Shown here: positions 33,937 to 42,121 of the stretch, one piece after another
Numbering within the stretch: the stretch's first letter is position 1
Layout of the letters: each line of letters starts with the position of its first letter
From: Gemmata massiliana
GTDB taxonomy: Bacteria; Planctomycetota; Planctomycetia; Gemmatales; Gemmataceae
Direction of reading: 5' to 3'
Assembly: GCF_901538265.1 (NCBI RefSeq)
Contig: NZ_LR593886.1
Span: forward strand, 4,423,738-4,487,737
DNA length: 64,000 bases
Program-made: the position numbers and the translations under genes
Notes under the pieces: model-generated
Databases searched by the model: none
Seen by the model: only the letters and a program-made list of their open reading frames with translations
Told to the model about the DNA's origin: nothing

Positions 33937-35548
33937 TGCCACGGTCAGGCCGGGTGAAACCCATCTTTTTCATGCGAGACAGGAGCGTTGTGCGCTTCAA
34001 ACCGAGCCGTGCGGCCGCACCGCTCGGGCCGCCGATAATCCACTCGCACTCGTCGAGTGCGCGGCGAATGAGTTCGCGCTCGCTTTCGAGCAGGGTCGCT
34101 CGTGTCGCAAGGACCGGCACTTCGGATGTAGATTCGTCCGTCGATTCGGGCGAAATAAGATCATTTAGTGGGACTCGGAGTTCGCCCCCGGGTATGCTGA
34201 GGATCACCGCGCGCTCGACCAAGTGTTCCAGTTCGCGGACGTTGCCGGGCCAACTGTACCGTTCGAGCGCGGCCATCGTTTCGGGCGGAATTGTTCCGAT
34301 TTTTTTGCCGAATCGCTGGGCGAATAGTGCGACAAAGTGTCGGACGAGTTCGGGAATGTCTTCGTGCCGCTCCCGGAGGGCCGGGAGGTGGACCGGGAAT
34401 ACGTGTAGTCGGTAATAAAGGTCCGACCGGAATTTTCCCTCCGCGACCAGTTTCGCAAGGTTCCGGTGCGTGGCCGCGACCAGTCGCACGTTCACCTTGA
34501 TTGTCTTCGCGCTCCCGAGGCGCTCGAACTCCTGCTCCTGGAGCACGCGGAGCAACTTCGGCTGGAGTTCCGGGGGGATGTCACCCACTTCGTCGAGGAA
34601 CAGCGTTCCTCCGTCTGCTAACTCGAAGCGCCCGAGCCGGCGCTCGACGGCCCCGGTAAACGCGCCCTTCTCGTGCCCGAAGAGTTCGCTTTCGAGGAGA
34701 CCGGTCGGGATCGCGGCGCAATTGAGCTTCACGAAGGTCCGGTCGCGGCGCTCGCTCAATCGGTGAACGGCCCGCGCGATGAGTTCCTTCCCGGTACCCG
34801 TCTCACCCGTAATGAGCACCGCGGAGTCGGTCGGCGCAACGACCCCCACTTGTTGGAGCACTACGTGTAGCGCCGGACTCGCGCCGACGACCTCGCCCAT
34901 TCGCCGGTCGGTGCGGATTTCTTCTTCGAGGTAGAGCTTTTCCGCCGCGAGCCGGGCGTTGGCGCGTTCCAGTTCCTGGCGCGTGAGTGCGCCTTCCACC
35001 GCGAGGGCGACCAGCCGACCGACTTGAACCGCGAAGTCAATGTCGCCCGGGGCGGGGGTGACGGGAAGGTAACTCGTGAACCCCATCGCGCCGAGCTTGC
35101 GCCGCGGGGTCGTGAGCGGGACGAAGCACGCGCACTGAACGCCCTGTTTGGCGAACGCCGCACGCAGCATACGGAACCGGCCGTTGGCATTAATGTCGAG
35201 CCAGAACGGTTCTTGGGTGTCCCAGACGTGCGCGGTGGGCGATTCCGCGGCGGGGAGTTCGGTCGGCGTGTCGGCCGGTTTGGGCGGGGCTGCGCCGCCC
35301 AGCGGTTCGAGGAACTGCAGTTTCCCTGCGTGGGAGTGGAGTTCGAGCAGGGCGAAACTGAGGTAGCCGCGTGGAAGGTGGGCGCCCAGTGCGGCCGCGA
35401 GGTCGCGGAGCAGGGCACCGAGGTCGGTGTGTGCCGCGACCGCCTGCGCGACGGCCAATAGCACCGCGGCGCGCTCCGCGACCGGCGAAGTAACAAAGCC
35501 GCGACCGCCTCCGGGTGCAGCGGGTGGTGTGGGCATACGCGAATTCAT
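33926..35548 (-). CDS. Sigma-54-dependent transcriptional activator (GAF-AAA+-Fis)
   Basis: 540 residues from the ATG at 35548 (MNSRMPTPP). Residues 20-190 look like a GAF sensor domain (FALLELHSHAGKLQFLEPLG, QCACFVPLTTPRRKLGAMGF). A coiled segment precedes the AAA+ domain: Walker A GETGTGKE at 248-255, the sigma-54 contact loop GAFTGA near 295-300, Walker B LFLDEVGDIPPELQ, and the arginine region FRSDLYYRLHVFPVHLP. The C-terminus (residues about 495-535, EWIIGGPSGAAARLGLKRTT, LLSRMKKMG) is a Fis-type HTH. It resembles FhlA/NorR architecture, so a small ligand or redox cue is likely. It ends 217 bases upstream of the DUF1559 gene, whose promoter is sigma-54 type. Confidence 0.93.
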   Translation of the reverse strand: MNSRMPTPPAAPGGGRGFVTSPVAERAAVLLAVAQAVAAHTDLGALLRDLAAALGAHLPRGYLSFALLELHSHAGKLQFLEPLGGAAPPKPADTPTELPAAESPTAHVWDTQEPFWLDINANGRFRMLRAAFAKQGVQCACFVPLTTPRRKLGAMGFTSYLPVTPAPGDIDFAVQVGRLVALAVEGALTRQELERANARLAAEKLYLEEEIRTDRRMGEVVGASPALHVVLQQVGVVAPTDSAVLITGETGTGKELIARAVHRLSERRDRTFVKLNCAAIPTGLLESELFGHEKGAFTGAVERRLGRFELADGGTLFLDEVGDIPPELQPKLLRVLQEQEFERLGSAKTIKVNVRLVAATHRNLAKLVAEGKFRSDLYYRLHVFPVHLPALRERHEDIPELVRHFVALFAQRFGKKIGTIPPETMAALERYSWPGNVRELEHLVERAVILSIPGGELRVPLNDLISPESTDESTSEVPVLATRATLLESERELIRRALDECEWIIGGPSGAAARLGLKRTTLLSRMKKMGFTRPDRGSVE

Positions 35549-35697
35549 GACACGGTCTGGCGCTGTGCGAGCGATGCGTGATGTGATTTTACCGCCGTTT
35601 TTGTTCCACTTCGTGGTCGGAATCGGAAAAGTGTACAAGAGCACGAGATTTCTCGCGCCCTGGTGTTGCACGTACCGAGAGGCATAAGTATGATGCC

Positions 35698-35714
35698 TTG
35701 AGACTGTATCTCAA
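35698..35714. promoter_or_regulatory. Palindromic operator candidate upstream of the ferredoxin gene
   Basis: TTGAGACTGTATCTCAA is a perfect 6+6 inverted repeat (TTGAGA-N5-TCTCAA) ending 17 bases before the ATG at 35732. A close copy sits upstream of the bacterioferritin gene at 36612-36628 (14 of 17 identical). The spacing resembles a Fur-type 7-1-7 site, but the bases are not classical Fur box. Confidence 0.5.
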
Positions 35715-35731
35715 CAGGATGGGCAACGCCA

Positions 35732-36004
35732 ATGGAATTGAGCCAAACGGCGGGGGAGTGCGCCGGCTCGTGTCGTAGTTGCGCGACCGTCGGGAGCTGC
35801 CCCGATCGGGTCGTGTGCCGCTGCCTCGGGGTGACGGAGCAGGCGATCGTTACCGCCATCGTCGCCCTCGGGCTGCGCACGGTGAAAGAGGTGCGCCAGG
35901 CGACCGAAGCCGGCGACGGGTGCACCTGCTGCCACCGCGAACTGAACGCCTACCTCGCCGTTTACTCGCCGTCTTCGTCCCCGGCAATCTGCTCCGCCAA
36001 GTAG
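35732..36004 (+). CDS. Bacterioferritin-associated ferredoxin-like [2Fe-2S] protein
   Basis: 90 residues. The BFD-type fold is indicated by VVCRCLGVTEQAIVTAIVAL and TVKEVRQATEAGDGCTCCHR: the ligands are Cys-x-Cys and Cys-x-x-Cys (here CTCC). An N-terminal Cys-rich lead (GECAGSCRSCATVGSCP) adds further Cys residues, unusual for Bfd (about 64 residues). Bfd donates electrons to bacterioferritin to release stored iron. The gene is convergent with bfr and its last 43 bases overlap the bfr 3' end. A palindrome matching one upstream of bfr lies just before its start. Confidence 0.82.
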   Translation: MELSQTAGECAGSCRSCATVGSCPDRVVCRCLGVTEQAIVTAIVALGLRTVKEVRQATEAGDGCTCCHRELNAYLAVYSPSSSPAICSAK

Positions 36005-36447
36005 CGCTCCAGACTCACCGCGTTAATCAGACCCAACTGCGTTTCCAACCAGTCCACGTGCTCTTCGGAATCCGCCAGGATTTCGAGTGCGAGTTTGTGC
36101 GTCCCGTTGTCCTTCACCTTGATGCAGAGGTCAACGAGGTCGTTGTAAGCCGTCACGCCGCCGGTCTCGAGCTTAAGGTCGTTCTCGAACTGTTCCTTCA
36201 CGTCGGTCCCGACGCGGATCACATCGTACCGGGCAATTTCCGGCGTTCCTTCCAGGAACAGCACGCGATCGATGATCTTCTCGGCGTGCTTCATTTCGCC
36301 GATCGATTCCTCGTAGTGCTTGCGGGCCAACTTCATGAAGCCCCAGTTCTTGCACATCTTCGCCTGACAGAAATACTGGTTGATCGCGGTCAGTTCGATG
36401 GTGAGTGCGCGGTTCAGCGCGTCAATAACGGTTTGGTTGCCTTGCAT
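35962..36447 (-). CDS. bfr: Bacterioferritin
   Basis: 161 residues from the ATG at 36447; the longer frame to 36564 has no family support. It matches Bfr along its full length: MQGNQTVIDALNRALTIELT, IGEMKHAEKIIDRVLFLEGT, LETGG and DWLETQLGLINAVSLERYLA. Numbering coincides with E. coli Bfr, so Glu18, Glu51, His54, Glu94 and His130 of the di-iron site and haem ligand Met52 are present. The residue expected to be Glu127 is Ser (SEEH in place of ExxH), so the ferroxidase site may be altered. Stores iron in a 24-mer in the cytoplasm. Confidence 0.93.
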   Translation of the reverse strand: MQGNQTVIDALNRALTIELTAINQYFCQAKMCKNWGFMKLARKHYEESIGEMKHAEKIIDRVLFLEGTPEIARYDVIRVGTDVKEQFENDLKLETGGVTAYNDLVDLCIKVKDNGTHKLALEILADSEEHVDWLETQLGLINAVSLERYLAEQIAGDEDGE

Positions 36448-36607
36448 CGTCGTGCCCCTTGCGAGTTCAGGAGTGTTGTCGGAGTTGTCATAGCGATTTC
36501 GGTTCGCGGTCGCTCCCATGAAGTTCGCGGGAACTGGTTCGGAATCCGTACCGGGGTTCTGCACATTTCTGTTGACGGGGTTCGCGGGGTGTCTAAGGTA
36601 ACAGCAC

Positions 36608-36631
36608 CTTGTTGAGACAGTTTCTCACAAG
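36608..36631. promoter_or_regulatory. Palindromic operator candidate upstream of bfr
   Basis: CTTGTTGAGACAGTTTCTCACAAG contains TTGAGA-N5-TCTCA, nearly the same as the site before the ferredoxin gene at 35698. It is 165 bases upstream of the bfr ATG. Two copies flanking one iron-storage pair suggest one regulator. Confidence 0.5.
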
Positions 36632-36699
36632 AGGCCAGTTCCGCTAGCTTCCGTCGGGACCAAGACCATCACAATGGTCCCATCCGTATGCGATGCGGT

Positions 36700-36715
36700 C
36701 GGTGAGCCGGGTGCA
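36700..36715 (+). promoter_or_regulatory. Weak -24/-12-like promoter candidate
   Basis: CGGTGAGCCGGGTGCA has GG and GC separated by 10 bases, but the -24 half (CGGTGAG) is poor and no CGACAC/CGTGACGAA element is nearby. Reported because it precedes a DUF1559 gene by about 95 bases. Confidence 0.25.
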
Positions 36716-36808
36716 ACGATCGTTGTGCGATTCCGTTGCGCCGAGAGGTTTTCCTACCCCATGCCGCGCCCCCTCACACGGGGGTAGTCAGCGCTACGGA
36801 GTAACTCC

Positions 36809-37693
36809 ATGCCCAAACGTCAGCTGCCCCCGCGCGCCTTCACGTTGATCGAGTTGTTGGTTGTGATCGCAATCATCGCGATCCTGATCGGCTTGCTGTT
36901 GCCCGCGGTTCAAAAGGTCCGGGCGGCCGCGGCCCGCATCCAGTGTACCAACAATTTGAAGCAGACCGGTCTCGCGTTCCACAACTACCACGATTCCTAC
37001 GAGCGGTTCCCAACCGCGAACTCGCCCACGTTCGGCAGCGCGTTTACTCTCATTCTCCCGTTCGTGGAGCAGGACAACATCCGCCGCGTGTACGACCCGA
37101 GCGTTTCGCCGTCGTCGGCGCCGAACAATACGGTTACCGGGTTACCGGTGAAAATCTTCCTGTGCCCCTCAATGGCCCTGCCACCCGCGCCGACCGCCGC
37201 TTATAGCACTCACTATGCGAGTTACGCCGCGTGCGTCGGCAGTAACGATGCTTGGGCCGCGCCGCCGGACAACGGCGTGATCGTGCGGGCTAATGCGACC
37301 GGCGGACCGGCGACCTACGTCGGAACCCGGATGACGGAGATCACCGACGGGACGTCCAACACGTTCCTCGCGGGGGAAATGGGCTTCCAGTTGAAGGACT
37401 ACCTGTTCACCAGCGGGGCGTATGCCGGGCAGGTCCGCGGGGGCAATACGAGCTGGGCGTTCGGGTACACGAGCTACACATTCGGCAGTACCAAGGTCAT
37501 GATGAACACGATCACCGGGCCAACATCGGTGAACGACCGGCTCCAGACGTTCCGCAGCGACCACAGTGGCGGGGTGAACTTCCTGTTCGCCGACGGCTCG
37601 ATCCACTACCTCCGTGACGGGATGGACGCGAACGCTTACCTCTGGATGGGTACCCGCTCGGGCGGTGAAGTGATTTCGGGGAACGCTTACTAA
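36809..37693 (+). CDS. DUF1559 domain pseudopilin-like protein
   Basis: 294 residues. The prepilin motif [20 protein letters not shown] carries Ala in place of the -1 Gly, as in the 32057 gene. Then [57 protein letters not shown], and the C-terminal [20 protein letters not shown]. Unlike the other three DUF1559 genes it is not followed by a lipoprotein; the next gene (kelch) starts 84 bases on. A typical SD-like GGAG precedes the start (CGGAGTAACTCC). Confidence 0.93.
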   Translation: MPKRQLPPRAFTLIELLVVIAIIAILIGLLLPAVQKVRAAAARIQCTNNLKQTGLAFHNYHDSYERFPTANSPTFGSAFTLILPFVEQDNIRRVYDPSVSPSSAPNNTVTGLPVKIFLCPSMALPPAPTAAYSTHYASYAACVGSNDAWAAPPDNGVIVRANATGGPATYVGTRMTEITDGTSNTFLAGEMGFQLKDYLFTSGAYAGQVRGGNTSWAFGYTSYTFGSTKVMMNTITGPTSVNDRLQTFRSDHSGGVNFLFADGSIHYLRDGMDANAYLWMGTRSGGEVISGNAY

Positions 37694-37777
37694 CCCCTTG
37701 ATGGCGCTGAATAGATCGATCAAAACATAACGGTTTAGGAAACTCGAATCGAACCTTGTTTCAGGATTGGAGAAACG

Positions 37778-38797
37778 ATGTTAACCCGATTCCGTACCGC
37801 GGTCGCTGCGGTACTCGCGTTCAGCGCACCCGTATTCGCTGCGGACGCTGCCCCGGCGAAGGCCGTGGAACTCCCGCCGATGCCGAAAGCAGTTTCGAGC
37901 TTCGGCGCGATCGAGTGCGACGGTTACGTCTACATCTACGGTGGCCACGCCGGGAAGACGCACAACTACGACACGAAGTCCGTTCTGGGCACGTTCCACC
38001 GCATCAAACTCGACGGCGGCACGAAGTGGGAAGAACTCCCCTCGGGACCGATTGCTCAGGGCATGAACCTCGTCGCCCACAAGGGGAAGGTGTACCGCAT
38101 CGGCGGGATGCAACCGCGGAACGCTCCTGGTGAAGCGTCCGACAACTATTCGACTGCGTCGTGCGCCCGGTTCGACCCGAAGACCGGCAAGTGGGAAGAC
38201 ATCGCCGCGCTGCCCGTCCCGCGCTCGTCGCACGACGTTGTGGCGGTCGGTGACAAGCTCATTGTGGTCGGCGGGTGGCAGATGAAGGGCAAGGACGAGA
38301 AACCGGTATGGCCCGAAGCGGCCCTGGTCCTCGACCTCGCCAGCGCGAAGCCCGAGTGGAAATCGATCCCGCAGCCGTTCCAGCGCCGGGCGCTCACTGC
38401 GGCGGCGGTCGGGAACAAGGTGTACGTCCTCGGCGGATTGGGCAACAAGGGCGGGGACAAGCGCGTGGACGTTCTCGATGTGGCGACGGAGAAGTGGAGC
38501 ACCGGCCCCGCGGTACCGGGTGGCGAGCGCGTCGCGTTCTCGCCGGCGGCCTGCACGGTGAACGGCAAGCTCATCCTGAACACGTCCGAAGGACCGGTGT
38601 ACCGGCTGACGGCCGCGGGCGACGGGTGGGAGAAGGTCGGCGCGGTAGCGAAGACCCGCATCGTGGCCCGGCTCGTGCCGTTCGGCGCGGATCGCGTTGT
38701 GCTCCTCGGTGGTGCTGCCGCCGGTGGAGGTGGGAACGTGGACTCGCTCGAAGTGATTTCGATCGCAACCCGCGGTGAGCCGGTCGCTGAGAAGTAA
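37778..38797 (+). CDS. Secreted kelch-repeat beta-propeller protein
   Basis: 339 residues with a signal peptide (FRTAVAAVLAFSAPVFAADA). Kelch blades are visible: GAIECDGYVYIYGGHAG, VAHKGKVYRIGGMQPRNAPG, VAVGDKLIVVGGWQMKG, AAVGNKVYVLGGLGNKGG and GADRVVLLGGAAAGGGGNV, each with the double-Gly and paired Tyr/Trp pattern. Probably an exported binding or scaffold protein. It begins 84 bases after a DUF1559 gene on the same strand and could share its transcript; a strong terminator follows. Confidence 0.87.
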   Translation: MLTRFRTAVAAVLAFSAPVFAADAAPAKAVELPPMPKAVSSFGAIECDGYVYIYGGHAGKTHNYDTKSVLGTFHRIKLDGGTKWEELPSGPIAQGMNLVAHKGKVYRIGGMQPRNAPGEASDNYSTASCARFDPKTGKWEDIAALPVPRSSHDVVAVGDKLIVVGGWQMKGKDEKPVWPEAALVLDLASAKPEWKSIPQPFQRRALTAAAVGNKVYVLGGLGNKGGDKRVDVLDVATEKWSTGPAVPGGERVAFSPAACTVNGKLILNTSEGPVYRLTAAGDGWEKVGAVAKTRIVARLVPFGADRVVLLGGAAAGGGGNVDSLEVISIATRGEPVAEK

Positions 38798-38821
38798 GCG
38801 CAAAACAACTGCGTTCGCAAC

Positions 38822-38857
38822 GAAGGAGCGGCCCAGTGGTCGCTCCTTCTTCTTTTT
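38822..38857 (+). terminator. Intrinsic terminator
   Basis: GAAGGAGCG (38822-38830) pairs perfectly with CGCTCCTTC (38841-38849) around a 10-base loop, followed by TTCTTTTT, after the kelch gene. Confidence 0.9.
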
Positions 38858-38948
38858 GTGTCGAGAGTTGGACCGCGCTTACAGAGAGATATTTGGGCGC
38901 GCACGTGAAGTTCTTGCGGTGCCTGTGCGGTGCGGGTACGCTGGCACC

Positions 38949-40379
38949 ATGAACATGCACATCCCTCTCGCTTCGTCGCGGCGCGAGTTCCTGCTTCATT
39001 CCGGCGGCGGGTTAGGCGGTATCGCGCTGAACTGGCTCCTCCATCAGGAGGCGCGCGGGACTGATGCGCCACGTGCAGGGGGAAATCCGCTCGCGCAGAA
39101 GAAGCCGCACTTTCCGGCATCGGCGAAACGCGTTCTGTTCATGTTCATGGTCGGCGGGCCGAGCCAAATGGACCTGTTCGACCCCAAACCGGCACTCACG
39201 AAATGGGCGGGTAAACCGCTTCCGGAATCGACCGGGCGCCCCAAGAGTCAGTTCACCTCCGGGAAGGAAGTGCTCCTGGCGAGCACTCGGAAGTTCGCGA
39301 AGTGCGGCAAAAGCGGGGTCGAGATGTCCGACCTCATGCCACACCTCGCGACGTGCGCGGACGACATCTGCTTCCTGCGTTCGTGCTGGTCTACCAACAC
39401 CGTTCACGCGCCCGCGATGTACGAATTGCACAGCGGGCGCACGCTGATGGGCTGGCCGAGCATCGGCAGTTGGGTGACCTACGGCCTGGGCAGCGTAAGT
39501 GAGAATCTCCCGGCCTATTGTGTCATGCCGCAACCGGAGGGCGTTCCCGAAGGTGGCGCCCCGTGTTGGTCGGGAGCGTTCCTGCCGCCGGTTTATCAGG
39601 GCACGCTGTTGCGCCGGGGACCAAGCCCGATCATTAACCTGAAGCCTCCCACGGACACGAGCGCGGAGCAGAACCGACGGGCGTTCGACCTCGTGCAGAA
39701 GCTCAACGCGGCACAATCGGCCGGCGACGCGGAACTGGAAGCCCGTACTGCGAGTTACGAACTCGCGTTCAAGATGCAGAAGGAAGCTCCCGAAGCGGTC
39801 GACCTCGCGAAAGAAACCGAGGCGACCAAAGCGGCCTACGGCTTGAACGATAAGGCGACGGCCGACTTCGGCACGCGACTGCTCTTGGCCCGGCGACTGC
39901 TGGAACGCGGCGTCCGATTCGTGACGGTTTATAGCGGAGGGGGGCCGGTCGTGATGCAGTGGGACGCGCACGACGACATCAACGCGAACCACGAAAAGAT
40001 GTGTGGGCACACGGATCGCCCGATCGCTGCGTTCCTCAAAGACTTGAAGCAACGCGGGATGCTAAAAGATACGCTCGTAGTCTGGTGCAGTGAGTTCGGG
40101 CGCACCCCGAACAGCCAGGGCGGGAAGGGGCGCGACCACAACCCGCTCGGTTACACGATGTGGCTCGCGGGCGGCGGCGCGAAGGGTGGTACGGTCGTCG
40201 GGTCTACAGACGAGTTCGGGCTAAAAGCCGTCGAAGACCCGATTTCGGTCAACGACTTCCATGCCACGATCCTGCACCTGCTGGGACTCGACCACGAGCA
40301 GTTGACGTTCCGCCACAGCGGGCGCGACGAGCGCCTCACGGACGTCGGCGGTACGGTGATCGATAAAGCCGTGGAGTGA
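38949..40379 (+). CDS. DUF1501 family protein (stand-alone)
   Basis: 476 residues from the ATG at 38949; an earlier in-frame start reads through the terminator. Twin-arginine signal SSRREFLLHSGGGLGGIALN. DUF1501 blocks: VLFMFMVGGPSQMDLFDPKP, FLRSCWSTNTVHAPAMYELH, VVWCSEFGRTPNSQGGKGRD and HNPLGYTMWLAGGGAKGGTV. Compared with the operon copy at 8638 it has a longer middle. It lacks a preceding DUF1549/DUF1553 partner, which is less common; the partner may lie elsewhere in the genome. Confidence 0.92.
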   Translation: MNMHIPLASSRREFLLHSGGGLGGIALNWLLHQEARGTDAPRAGGNPLAQKKPHFPASAKRVLFMFMVGGPSQMDLFDPKPALTKWAGKPLPESTGRPKSQFTSGKEVLLASTRKFAKCGKSGVEMSDLMPHLATCADDICFLRSCWSTNTVHAPAMYELHSGRTLMGWPSIGSWVTYGLGSVSENLPAYCVMPQPEGVPEGGAPCWSGAFLPPVYQGTLLRRGPSPIINLKPPTDTSAEQNRRAFDLVQKLNAAQSAGDAELEARTASYELAFKMQKEAPEAVDLAKETEATKAAYGLNDKATADFGTRLLLARRLLERGVRFVTVYSGGGPVVMQWDAHDDINANHEKMCGHTDRPIAAFLKDLKQRGMLKDTLVVWCSEFGRTPNSQGGKGRDHNPLGYTMWLAGGGAKGGTVVGSTDEFGLKAVEDPISVNDFHATILHLLGLDHEQLTFRHSGRDERLTDVGGTVIDKAVE

Positions 40380-40397
40380 ATCGAAGTGAAATACAAT

Positions 40398-40459
40398 TTT
40401 TGACAGGATTAACAGGATCAACAAGATTGAAATCTTAAATCCTGTTGATCCTGTCAAAA
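40398..40459. repeat. Inverted repeat of the ACAGGATTAACAGGAT type
   Basis: The left arm 40398-40418 and right arm 40439-40459 pair over 21 bp with one G-T wobble, and a smaller AAGAT/ATCTT hairpin sits in the loop. Each arm carries two ACAGGAT units. It is AT-richer than its surroundings and lies between convergent genes (DUF1501 and ychF). It may act as a bidirectional terminator; I recall similar ACAGGATTAACAGGAT intergenic repeats in unrelated genomes. Confidence 0.75.
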
Positions 40460-40479
40460 CTCTTCTGCTTACTGCTCGA

Positions 40480-41583
40480 TCACGGCCCGAAGCGGAAGTG
40501 CAGCACATCGCCGTCTTGCACCACGTATTCCTTACCTTCGAGCCGGAACCGGCCGGCTTTCTTGGCACCGGCCTCACCGTCGTACTGAGTGTAGTCCCCG
40601 TAGCTCACCGTTTCGGCGCGGATGAAGCCCGCCTCGAAGTCGCTGTGAATCACCCCGGCGGCTTGGGGTGCCAGGGTGCCGGACTGGATCGTCCACGCCC
40701 GTGTTTCCTTTGGCCCCACGGTGAAGTACGTAATCAAGTCGAGCAGTTGGTACCCCGCCTTCACGACCTTCGCCAACCCGGTTTCGGCCAACCCCAGCGA
40801 CGACAGGAACTCCTTCTTCTCTTCCTCGCTCGGCAGGATCGAGATTTCGGCCTCGATCTTCGCAGACACAACCACGCAGGATGCGTTGCGGCCCGCGGCC
40901 ATCGCCTCAACCTTCGCGGAGAGCGAGTTCCCGGTCGCGGCGAACTGTTCCTCGACGTTGCACACGAACATGACCGGCTTCGAGGTGAGCAGTTGCAGCC
41001 CGTCGAGCAGTTTGCGCTCGGCCTTGTCGCGCGGGTTCACCGCGGTCGCGGGCTTGCCGTCTTGCAGCACCTTGATGGCCCGTTCCATCATCGCGATCTG
41101 TTCGGCTGCGGTCTTGTCCCCACCCTTCGCTTTCTTCTGTGCCGCGGGGAGGCGCTTTTCCAAACTGTCCAGGTCCGCGAGCATCAGTTCGGTTTCGATC
41201 ACTTCCGCGTCGCGGAGCGGGTCCACCGACCCTTCCACGTGAACGATGTCCGAATCCTCGAAGCACCGCAGCACGTAGAGGATCGCGTCGACGGTGCGGA
41301 TGTGCGACAGGAACTCGTTCCCCTTGCCTTCGCCCTTGCTCGCGCCGCGAACGAGGCCCGCGATGTCAACGAACTCCAACTGCGTCGGGATCTGCTTGGC
41401 CGACGACGCGATCTTCGCGAGCAGCGGGAGCCGCTCGTCGGGCACCGCGACCCGGCCGACGTTCGGCTCGATGGTGCAGAACGGGTAGTTCGCGGCTTCG
41501 GCCTGCATGGTCGAAAGCAGCGCGTTGAACAGGGTCGATTTTCCGACGTTTGGCAGCCCGACGATCCCGCACTCGAAACCCAT
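40480..41583 (-). CDS. ychF: Redox-regulated ATPase/GTPase YchF (OLA1 family)
   Basis: 367 residues from the ATG at 41583 (MGFECGIVGLPNVGKST), close to the 363 of E. coli YchF. P-loop GLPNVGKS at 9-16, switch segment EFVDIAGLVRGASKGEGKGN, and the NVEE motif in place of NKxD (MFVCNVEE), which gives the family its ATP preference. The C-terminal TGS-like domain contains ITYFTVGPKETRAWTIQSGT and GFIRAETVSYGDYTQYDGEA. A translation-associated housekeeping protein linked to ribosomes and oxidative stress. Longer upstream starts (41673) lack family support. Confidence 0.96.
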   Translation of the reverse strand: MGFECGIVGLPNVGKSTLFNALLSTMQAEAANYPFCTIEPNVGRVAVPDERLPLLAKIASSAKQIPTQLEFVDIAGLVRGASKGEGKGNEFLSHIRTVDAILYVLRCFEDSDIVHVEGSVDPLRDAEVIETELMLADLDSLEKRLPAAQKKAKGGDKTAAEQIAMMERAIKVLQDGKPATAVNPRDKAERKLLDGLQLLTSKPVMFVCNVEEQFAATGNSLSAKVEAMAAGRNASCVVVSAKIEAEISILPSEEEKKEFLSSLGLAETGLAKVVKAGYQLLDLITYFTVGPKETRAWTIQSGTLAPQAAGVIHSDFEAGFIRAETVSYGDYTQYDGEAGAKKAGRFRLEGKEYVVQDGDVLHFRFGP

Positions 41584-41725
41584 CTTGGTGATTCCCGCGG
41601 TAGTGACGAAACAGAAGCGAAACACTCTGTTTATCGCCAACTGGCCCGCGGGGGAAGTTTCGTTCCCGCTCAAGGTGGTGGGAATTCAAACTAAGTGAAG
41701 AATTTGCGTGAAAGGATCGACCAAT

Positions 41726-41932
41726 TCATGCCGGGAGCGGGGCCGATCGCGTGAGGGGCTTGAGTGCGATTCCGTCCTTGCGAAGTGACATCGCACGGGC
41801 CATGACCGCCCAGCACGGCACGTTTCCGTTCACGAGTGCTTTGAACTTCGCCGCGGCTTCATCCAAGCTTCGCGCATCGTTCCACACAGTGATGAATTGG
41901 TCCTGCGGAACCTGCCAAACTCGATCGCCCAT
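41726..41932 (-). CDS. Small hypothetical protein
   Basis: 68 residues (MGDRVWQVPQDQFITVWNDA, then DEAAAKFKALVNGNVPCWAV). The segment resembles small helical proteins with no domain I can name; a plausible start has an SD-like GAGGATG upstream on the minus strand. Nothing nearby suggests a partner. Confidence 0.5.
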   Translation of the reverse strand: MGDRVWQVPQDQFITVWNDARSLDEAAAKFKALVNGNVPCWAVMARAMSLRKDGIALKPLTRSAPLPA

Positions 41933-42121
41933 TGTCGCATCCTCCCCCGCGGTTCACGATGCCGGTTCACCGAGGGACCGACAACGGCCGGGCGGAAGGT
42001 CGTGCCCGGAAACCGACCTACGGACCGGTACGCGCGGAACAAACTCTCCGACTTACCGCGCGACCGAGCGGAGTACGAAATTAGTGTCGGGGATGCCGAC
42101 TCTTGCTGATTGCCACGAAAT

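Larger units (their letters stand above)
36448..36808. other. Intergenic region between bfr and DUF1559 genes (divergent)
   Basis: About 360 bases containing the TTGAGA-type palindrome (36608-36631), a weak -24/-12-like sequence (36700-36715) and an ACGATCGT palindrome near 36716. No gene is seen. Confidence 0.5.

Noticed and set aside
40498..41694. 398-codon plus-strand open frame
   Set aside because: Antisense shadow of ychF, whose motifs are unmistakable.
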